A DNA stretch of 64,000 nt, from IMG/VR virus record IMGVR_UViG_3300044816_000011, positions 1 to 64,000 of that record. The stretch is one strand, 5' to 3'. A model generated the notes under the pieces. That model saw nothing but the letters and a program-made list of their open reading frames with translations, was not told the origin of the DNA and ran no database searches. Below are positions 59,029 through 64,000 of the stretch, one piece after another (position 1 is the first letter of the stretch; the number at the start of each line of letters is the position of its first letter). Source of the DNA: a virus. A program made the translations under genes and the position numbers.

Positions 59029-61221
59029 ATGGCGGTCGATTTCGAAACGGTCGGGGCCGCTGCCTTGGCCATGGCAACCAGCCTGCTCCCGCAATGGATA
59101 GGCGGTAAGCGCGTAGGCCACGAATGGCTCGGCGAGCGAAAATCCAACGGCGGACCGGGCGACAGTTGGAAGGTCAATCTCAACAACGGCGTATGGGCTA
59201 ACTTCGGCGGCGAGGCCAAAGGCGGAGACCTCATTAGCCTCTATGCTACCCTCAACCACATCAACAACGGCACTGCGCTCGCTCAGGTCGCGGCCCTCGT
59301 CGGCGTGACCGATCGCGATGTCCCGGTGCTGCCGCGCACCCGGCCAGCGCCCGAACCGGACACTGATCCTGCGCTCCCGATTCCCCCGGACGCCGGCGAT
59401 CTCCCCAAGCACGGTCGGCACGGCCTTCCTACCGCCGTATATCGCTATGGCACGGCGTTCGCCGTCGCCCGGTACGATCTACCGGACGGGAAGACGTTCT
59501 GCCCCTGGACCTGGCGCAAAAACGGCTGGCGGGCCCAAGCCGGTCCGGATCCTAAGGTCCTGTACAACGCCGCCGAACTGGCCAAGCACCCGGAATCAGC
59601 CGTTCTGGTCGTTGAGGGCGAGAAATGCGCGGACGCCGCCAAGGGTGCCATGCGCCGCAATGTGGTCGTTACCTGGGCCGGCGGAGCCCAAGCGATCCGC
59701 AAAGCCGACTGGAGGGCTCTGGCCGGCCGCGACGTCGTGATCTGGCCCGATGCCGACGATCCAGGCAGAAAAGCCGCTGCGTGGCTCGCTGAGCGCCTGT
59801 CAGGCACCGCCAAGCGCGTGCGCGTGATTAACCCCAACGGCGCCGCCGATGGCTGGGATGTCGCCGAAGCCATCGCCGAGGGTTGGGATTCGACGCGCAT
59901 TGCGAAGTGGGTTGGTGAACATATCCAGGCGGTCGAGGCCGCGCCAGAATCCAAGCCAGCGCCCGCGTTTCCTGTCCGCACAAAGCACCCGCAAGTTGAG
60001 GTATTACCTCCCGCCGACCCAGACTCAGATTACCAAGGCGGAGCGGCGCCGCAATCTGCATTGGCTATGTGGCAGGAACTTGGGCTCGCCAAAGACACCA
60101 AGCAAATCCCACACGCAACTCTTTCAAATGCCAGCACTATTTTACAACTGCATCCACACTATCGCGGCAAAATCTGGCTCGACTCATTCCGCGGTAAAAT
60201 ATATCACTCGCTCAATGGCACACCGAGTCTATGGACCGATGCCGACTCCAGGCGCGCCACCGCTTGGATCCAACAGCAAGCCCAATTACCTAAAATAAAT
60301 CTATACCTGGTTCAAGATGCCGTCATGCATGCCGCCGAGTGTCAGCAGCGCAACTCGCTGACCGATTGGCTGGACTCACTGGAATGGGATCAAGTCCCGC
60401 GTTTGGACACGTGGCTAGCCGATTGCCTAGGCGCCGACCGTAACCTTTACAATGATGCAGTGGCCCGCAACTGGCCGATATCTATGGTCGCTCGAGCGTA
60501 TCAGCCTGGTTGTCAGGTGGATACCATGCCGGTCCTCGAGGGCCGCATGGGGCGCGGCAAATCCAGCTTCCTCAAGGTCCTCGCCGATCCTTGGTTTGCC
60601 TCCATTCCAATCGCGTTCGGCGAAAAGGATTTCTTCCAAGCCATCCAAGGCCGATGGCTCATTGAAGTGCCCGACATGAGCGGATTCTCAAAACGAGAGC
60701 ACTCGCAAATCCTCGCCACCATCGTCAACCGTGAGGATGTGTATCGTAAAAGCCACGGTAGAATTACCGAGGAACATCCAAGGGTTACGGTCTTTGCTGC
60801 CACCTCAGAAAACAGCGAATACCTGCAAGAGGCCCGAGGTAGGCGCCGCTACTGGCCCCTGATATGCGGGTACATCAATTTGGAAACCCTCTACCAACAA
60901 CGCGAACAAATCTTCGCCGAGGCCGTCGCCGAATACCGCAACGGTGCCTCGTGGCACGAAATGCCAGAAGGCACCGACGAACAACAGTTAGCGCGCGCCT
61001 CGCGTGATATCTGGACGGACACCGTATTGGCTTACGCCAATAGCTACGGCGATAACAAACTGACATCAGGATCCATCCTCACCAACGCCATCCAAATGGA
61101 GATGTCACGCCAAGATGACGGAGCCAAGCGCCGCATCTACCGCATCATGATGGAAAACGGATGGAAGCAACTGCACCACAAAGATCGCTATTGGAAGAAG
61201 GTCGAAACCGATGACATTTAA
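59029..61221 (+). CDS. Primase-helicase with Toprim and VirE-type ATPase domains
   Basis: 730 residues. N-terminus VGHEWLGERKSNGGPGDS, VWANFGGEAKGGDLISLYA resembles a primase N-terminal domain lacking Cys. A Toprim domain lies at about 190-260 (AVLVVEGEKCADAAKGA, DVVIWPDADDPGRK). The C-terminal half is a virulence-E-type P-loop ATPase (VLEGRMGRGKSSFLKVLAD, WLIEVPDMSGFSKREHSQI, ENSEYLQEARGRRRYWPL). Expected to prime and unwind DNA at the phage origin, which is proposed just downstream. Confidence 0.75.
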   Translation: MAVDFETVGAAALAMATSLLPQWIGGKRVGHEWLGERKSNGGPGDSWKVNLNNGVWANFGGEAKGGDLISLYATLNHINNGTALAQVAALVGVTDRDVPVLPRTRPAPEPDTDPALPIPPDAGDLPKHGRHGLPTAVYRYGTAFAVARYDLPDGKTFCPWTWRKNGWRAQAGPDPKVLYNAAELAKHPESAVLVVEGEKCADAAKGAMRRNVVVTWAGGAQAIRKADWRALAGRDVVIWPDADDPGRKAAAWLAERLSGTAKRVRVINPNGAADGWDVAEAIAEGWDSTRIAKWVGEHIQAVEAAPESKPAPAFPVRTKHPQVEVLPPADPDSDYQGGAAPQSALAMWQELGLAKDTKQIPHATLSNASTILQLHPHYRGKIWLDSFRGKIYHSLNGTPSLWTDADSRRATAWIQQQAQLPKINLYLVQDAVMHAAECQQRNSLTDWLDSLEWDQVPRLDTWLADCLGADRNLYNDAVARNWPISMVARAYQPGCQVDTMPVLEGRMGRGKSSFLKVLADPWFASIPIAFGEKDFFQAIQGRWLIEVPDMSGFSKREHSQILATIVNREDVYRKSHGRITEEHPRVTVFAATSENSEYLQEARGRRRYWPLICGYINLETLYQQREQIFAEAVAEYRNGASWHEMPEGTDEQQLARASRDIWTDTVLAYANSYGDNKLTSGSILTNAIQMEMSRQDDGAKRRIYRIMMENGWKQLHHKDRYWKKVETDDI

Positions 61222-61426
61222 CTCGTGGCTCAGAAAACAACGCCATCGCGATGATCCGGTCGGCGACCTCGCGCGAGACTATATCGACGACTGCCGATTG
61301 AATCGTATCCGATCGCGATCCGTCACGTCGATCAGGTTGATAGCCTCAGGCATCGGCGATGTGATCGACGACGCTATCGCCGAATACCACCTAGCGGACA
61401 AAATACCCCGATTGCTAGACACATAG
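61211..61426 (+). CDS. YozE-like small protein
   Basis: 71 residues overlapping the primase end. Opens FNSWLRKQRHRDDPVGDLAR, which follows the pattern of YozE-type proteins (SAM-like helical fold, MxFxxWLxxQxxRDDPxGDLAxD). The last codons lie inside the first copy of the TAGACAC motif. Function unknown. Confidence 0.55.
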   Translation: MTFNSWLRKQRHRDDPVGDLARDYIDDCRLNRIRSRSVTSIRLIASGIGDVIDDAIAEYHLADKIPRLLDT

Positions 61427-61620
61427 ACGCTGTAGACACCTACTTCACTGAGGGCTATATAAATATATATAACGTATGTGTAATAGCTAATTAGTCCTCA
61501 GGTACATTGCTAGTGTATTAAGTGTCTAAGTGTCTATATATATAATAATAATAATAATATCAATAACTTAGTATATTCATTGATAGACGGTCGATAGACA
61601 CTCAATAGACACTTGACCCA
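61416..61620. other. Candidate replication origin: TAGACAC iterons around AT-rich tract
   Basis: TAGACAC occurs at 61416, 61433, 61595 and 61606, its complement GTGTCTA at 61522 and 61530, with near copies at 61424 and 61584. Between them is an AT-rich stretch with TATATATAT and (TAA)n at about 61537-61560. Iterons plus an AT-rich unwinding element directly downstream of a primase-helicase is the usual layout of an origin. Function not tested. Confidence 0.55.
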
Positions 61621-61690
61621 AAAGTGCCATTTTAAGCACCAATCCGGACCGATTGTGCCAAATTTGGATGTAATAGCCTCCGCCGCACCA

Positions 61691-61723
61691 GGGCGAGCGC
61701 GAGAAACTTAGCGGCGCTCGCCC
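61691..61723. other. Strong GC-rich hairpin
   Basis: GGGCGAGCGC and GCGCTCGCCC form a perfect 10-bp stem with a 13-base loop. No T run follows, so it is not a simple terminator. It could be part of the origin or a structured RNA. Confidence 0.6.
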
Positions 61724-62140
61724 GCCGATCCGTGCGCCTGATGCGTTAGCGCCACATATCCATGTCGAAACCTAGCGAGCAGAGTCGCTCCATATGCGCT
61801 TATCCATCTGCGACATTTGTACTAACGTGCTGTTACAAATAACGTCATATCAGTGTATTAGGCTTGTGGTTGGTCAATATTGGTTTGTCATACTGGTTAT
61901 TATGCGAAGTACGCGAGCAAGTGTAATGTTGCATGCATGCCGATCCGCACAGGCATGTTGGGCCGCCGCCACATGCCAGGTTTTCGAGGGGGTGGGGGAC
62001 CCCTTTTTGCTGCAACGCGGAGTCCCAAGTACCGGTACCGCGCGCCGTATCCGTATTCGGCCCATTTGGCAGGTTTCGGGTCCCATTCCGGGATTGTTCT
62101 GGAATTTGGGTCCCTCCCTAAGGTGGTATACTACATAACA
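61724..62140. other. Non-coding stretch, no gene recognised
   Basis: About 400 bases with two overlapping open frames (61794-62146) that have no ribosome site and no recognised motif. Noticeable: TGCATGCATGC near 61930, G and C runs near 61990, and TATACT near 62127, a good -10 hexamer without a good -35. Nothing else is claimed. Confidence 0.4.
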
Positions 62141-62163
62141 CTATGATAACAAGTGTGGATGCG

Positions 62164-62400
62164 TAGGGATCCCTATGGTCTAACTATGCTTCACACTTAG
62201 TCACTATTTGTGATGTTTAGTCGATTGATAGGGATCCCTATGGTTAAACCATTAGTGAACGAGCGTGATGTTTAGTCAATGGTTGTGAGACGTACCGTCA
62301 TGCTATGCTTAACGACTATTGACAAAATGAAAACAAGTGTTAACGTCAGTGAACTATTGGGAGTTATGTTGTTTAACTAAGAGTTATGTTGTTTAACTAG
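62164..62400. repeat. Palindromes and tandem iterons upstream of the RHH genes
   Basis: TAGGGATCCCTATGGT occurs at 62164-62179 and 62229-62244 (TAGGGATCCCTA is a perfect 12-bp palindrome; the second copy extends to 14 bp). The second runs into ATGGTTAAACCAT (62240-62252), an inverted repeat. gtgatgtttagtc occurs twice nearby. The 20-base unit gagttatgttgtttaactaa at 62361-62380 is repeated at 62381-62400 with one change. Likely operator or origin sites. Confidence 0.7.
62319..62346 (+). promoter_or_regulatory. Possible promoter for the RHH genes
   Basis: TTGACA (62319-62324), 16-base spacer, weak -10 TAACGT (62341-62346). The 20-bp tandem iterons lie immediately downstream, where a repressor could act. 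Confidence 0.3.
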
Positions 62401-62431
62401 TTGTGTTTTTTTGATATCTGAGGTTATATTT

Positions 62432-62626
62432 ATGCCTACCAATCGACTAATGATTTCATTTAGAGTCGAACGTAAACTATTTGACCAGATTGAGAAGTTT
62501 GCGAACGAACAAGGCCGGACGAAGGCAAACTTTGTTGCGCATCAACTGCGGATGGTATTGGGTGCGAAGGGTGTGACCTGGGCGGATCACGAGAAAGACG
62601 ACGACGATTGTGGTGTGATTCAGTAA
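62432..62626 (+). CDS. Ribbon-helix-helix-type (CopG/Arc-like) protein
   Basis: 64 residues from the ATG with GAGG eight bases upstream. NRLMISFRVERKLFDQIEKF and EQGRTKANFVAHQLRMVLGA: a strand plus two helices, the RHH pattern, with an acidic tail. Likely binds the palindromes or iterons upstream and represses its own gene, as RHH proteins usually do. Stop overlaps the next start. Confidence 0.6.
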   Translation: MPTNRLMISFRVERKLFDQIEKFANEQGRTKANFVAHQLRMVLGAKGVTWADHEKDDDDCGVIQ

Positions 62627-62841
62627 TGGCCAGCCGCATTAAGTATCCGGATCGGATTACGATACCGATGTCGACTGCGTTGCGTGCGGAGTTAGAGGCG
62701 GAGGCGTGGGAGTGCGAGATGGGATTGGCGGACTACGTGCGCGGGTTGCTGGTGCGAAGGGGTAAGTGGGCGCGCACGGTGGGCACGGCGGGTGGGTATG
62801 ACATAGCGGCGCCGGAGTTAGCGAAGCGGGTGCAGAGATGA
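62626..62841 (+). CDS. Second RHH-like small protein
   Basis: 71 residues from the ATG overlapping the upstream stop by one base. IKYPDRITIPMSTALRAELE and LADYVRGLLVRRGKWART resemble an RHH fold with basic ends. Possibly acts with the upstream protein. Confidence 0.5.
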   Translation: MASRIKYPDRITIPMSTALRAELEAEAWECEMGLADYVRGLLVRRGKWARTVGTAGGYDIAAPELAKRVQR

Positions 62842-62924
62842 CGTGGGCGCGGAGTGAGTAGTGTCGCAGTGGTCAGGCGTGTATGACATCCCGTAGTGAA
62901 TGGTCTGAATCAGGAGGATTCAAG

Positions 62925-63026
62925 GTGTCTTGGATAGTGAACGGTGTGGAATTTCCATTGCGCGAGATTCCAGCTGGGGAGTTTGTGGGGCGGGTCGATA
63001 AAGTACTGGCCGCCATTGAAGTATGA
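62925..63026 (+). CDS. 33-residue ORF with strong ribosome site
   Basis: GTG start preceded by AGGAGG at seven bases. Sequence VSWIVNGVEFPLREIPAGEF plus 13 residues. Its ribosome site is the best in this stretch, which is the reason for listing it. Confidence 0.4.
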   Translation: MSWIVNGVEFPLREIPAGEFVGRVDKVLAAIEV

Positions 63027-63064
63027 TGTGGATCCGCGCACGCCGCAGATGACGGATGTGACCC

Positions 63065-63652
63065 ATGGCTAACCGCCGAGGCAGGCCGCCTGCAGGAATG
63101 CCCGCAGCTCCTGCTGAGCGCGGTGCAGCGCGCGAGGAGCTCTCGCTGTGGATGAAGGCGCAGTTCGAGAAGATAGAGACCGAGCACCAGCAGCGGGTGG
63201 AGATATTGCGCACGGCGGGCGAGCATCCGTCGCCGGTGTTTGGCAAGATGGTGAAGCGGTTTGCGGCGCTGGGGATTGTGCGAGCGCACATCGCGAAGTT
63301 ATTGGACGTGTCGTTGTCGACGTTGACGACGCACTATGCGGATGAGTTGGAGTTAGGCGTGGCCGAAGCGAATGCGGCGGTGGCGACGAACATGCTGCGG
63401 ATCGCGACGGACCCTAGTAATCCGGCAGCGGGCAAGGTCGGGATGGCATGGCTGGACCGACGCGGTGGCGAGCAGTGGGCGCCGGCGACGAAGAAGATTG
63501 AAGTTGAGGATGTGACGCAGCGGGCGCCGATAATTGACTCGAGTAAGTTGACATTCGCTGAGCGTCAGCAGATGCGTGCGATGCTGACGCGGATCGCGGA
63601 TGGTGGTACGGGCGAGTCGGTGGAGGATGATGAGGGTGGGGTGATTGAGTGA
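63065..63652 (+). CDS. Small terminase-like DNA-binding protein
   Basis: 195 residues. Opens MANRRGRPPAGMPAAPAERG with an AT-hook-like RGRPP, a helical coil, then an HTH region (RFAALGIVRAHIAKLLDVSL, STLTTHYADELELG) and AVATNMLRIATDPSNPAAGK, a layout of small terminase subunits that choose DNA for packaging. The large subunit is not in this window and probably lies just beyond its end. Confidence 0.6.
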   Translation: MANRRGRPPAGMPAAPAERGAAREELSLWMKAQFEKIETEHQQRVEILRTAGEHPSPVFGKMVKRFAALGIVRAHIAKLLDVSLSTLTTHYADELELGVAEANAAVATNMLRIATDPSNPAAGKVGMAWLDRRGGEQWAPATKKIEVEDVTQRAPIIDSSKLTFAERQQMRAMLTRIADGGTGESVEDDEGGVIE

Positions 63653-63831
63653 GCGGCCGCCCCCACGCCCTGAGTTACCCGCAGTTGCGCCTGATCGACG
63701 CTTGGTTCGCGCAGCCGGGCCGGGTAAAGCGACCATCGAAAAAAGTGATGGCGGGTAAGTTAGGAATCAGCCAGATGACATTGCACGATGCGGCGCGCAG
63801 ACTGAATGGGTATGCAGGAGTAGGGAAATGA
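63649..63831 (+). CDS. Small HTH-type protein
   Basis: 60 residues, GTG start overlapping the upstream stop. VMAGKLGISQMTLHDAARRL is helix-turn-helix-like. May help the terminase or regulate it. Confidence 0.45.
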   Translation: MSGRPHALSYPQLRLIDAWFAQPGRVKRPSKKVMAGKLGISQMTLHDAARRLNGYAGVGK

Positions 63832-64000
63832 TCGTACCGACGATAGGCAGAGTGGTGTGGATCGTAAACCGCTACGGCGCGTATCGCCGCAACAACGTGA
63901 AAGCGCAGCCCGAGGTCGGGCTGATTGCGTTCGTTCACGATGACCGGTTGATAAACGTCGCCGGATTCGATATGTATGGCTTGCCGTTCGCGTTGACGGA
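63828..64000 (+). CDS. Hypothetical protein (partial at window end)
   Basis: Starts with ATG overlapping the previous stop and is still open at the last base. IVPTIGRVVWIVNRYGAYRR, then EVGLIAFVHDDRLINVAGFD resembles a small beta-rich protein often seen upstream of phage terminase genes. Only the first 57 residues are visible. Confidence 0.5.
   Translation, partial: MIVPTIGRVVWIVNRYGAYRRNNVKAQPEVGLIAFVHDDRLINVAGFDMYGLPFALT

Noticed and set aside
61794-62146. Two overlapping open frames in the non-coding region
   Set aside because: No ribosome site, no motif, and unusual composition (Cys, Trp); treated as non-coding.

Overview
This window is almost certainly one tailed double-stranded DNA phage genome (Caudoviricetes), probably complete except for a short missing stretch. 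It opens inside a portal protein gene and ends just after a small-terminase-like gene, so the two ends probably lie close together on the real genome. The large terminase is not in the window. The morphogenesis genes fit a short-tailed (podovirus-type) virion: a P22/SU10-type portal, scaffold, HK97-fold capsid, SU10/P22-type adaptor, a P22 gp10-like nozzle and two very large ejection-type proteins. There is no tape measure, major tail tube or sheath gene. A lambda R-type endolysin, a predicted lipoprotein and several small membrane proteins point to a Gram-negative host, most likely a proteobacterium. The host cannot be named from the sequence, and I saw no integrase, tRNA, rRNA or CRISPR array.

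Layout. (1) 1-41981, plus strand, late genes: portal, GroES-like co-chaperonin, scaffold, capsid and decoration proteins; a long block of fibre and surface proteins, including two collagen-like proteins, a Gly/Ser repeat fibre and a beta-helix spike, mixed with two glycosyltransferases and a methyltransferase; a lysis block (23402-25394); head-tail adaptor and nozzle (26439-29354); a Nudix-containing virion-type protein; a GNAT protein; two ejection-type proteins (32182-38491); and more fibres. Two HNH-type homing endonuclease genes interrupt this block (29330-29869 on the minus strand and 38714-39535). (2) 41799-51350, minus strand: tightly overlapping small genes, a membrane O-acyltransferase with five tiny neighbours, a Gp157-like protein, a RecT-like annealing protein, and a protein with about 80 perfectly phased 12-bp (four-residue) repeats fused to a DUF6745-like domain. 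(3) 51453-64000, plus strand: SNF2-type helicase with a DNA methyltransferase, a second SF2 helicase, a VRR-NUC nuclease, a C5 methyltransferase, two GIY-YIG genes, a primase-helicase, a 1-kb AT-rich non-coding region rich in iterons and palindromes, two ribbon-helix-helix-like proteins, and the small terminase.

The observations I would look at first are: the GAVx repeat/DUF6745-like gene with its neighbour (48118-50480); the probable replication origin just after the primase (61416-61620) and the palindrome/iteron cluster at 62164-62400; a 16-bp element found upstream of both minus-strand transcription units; the GIY-YIG gene that ends in a second copy of the C5-methyltransferase tail; the Nudix domain inserted in a virion-type protein; and glycosyltransferases flanking collagen-like fibres. 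All functions are judged by eye from motifs; no database search was run.
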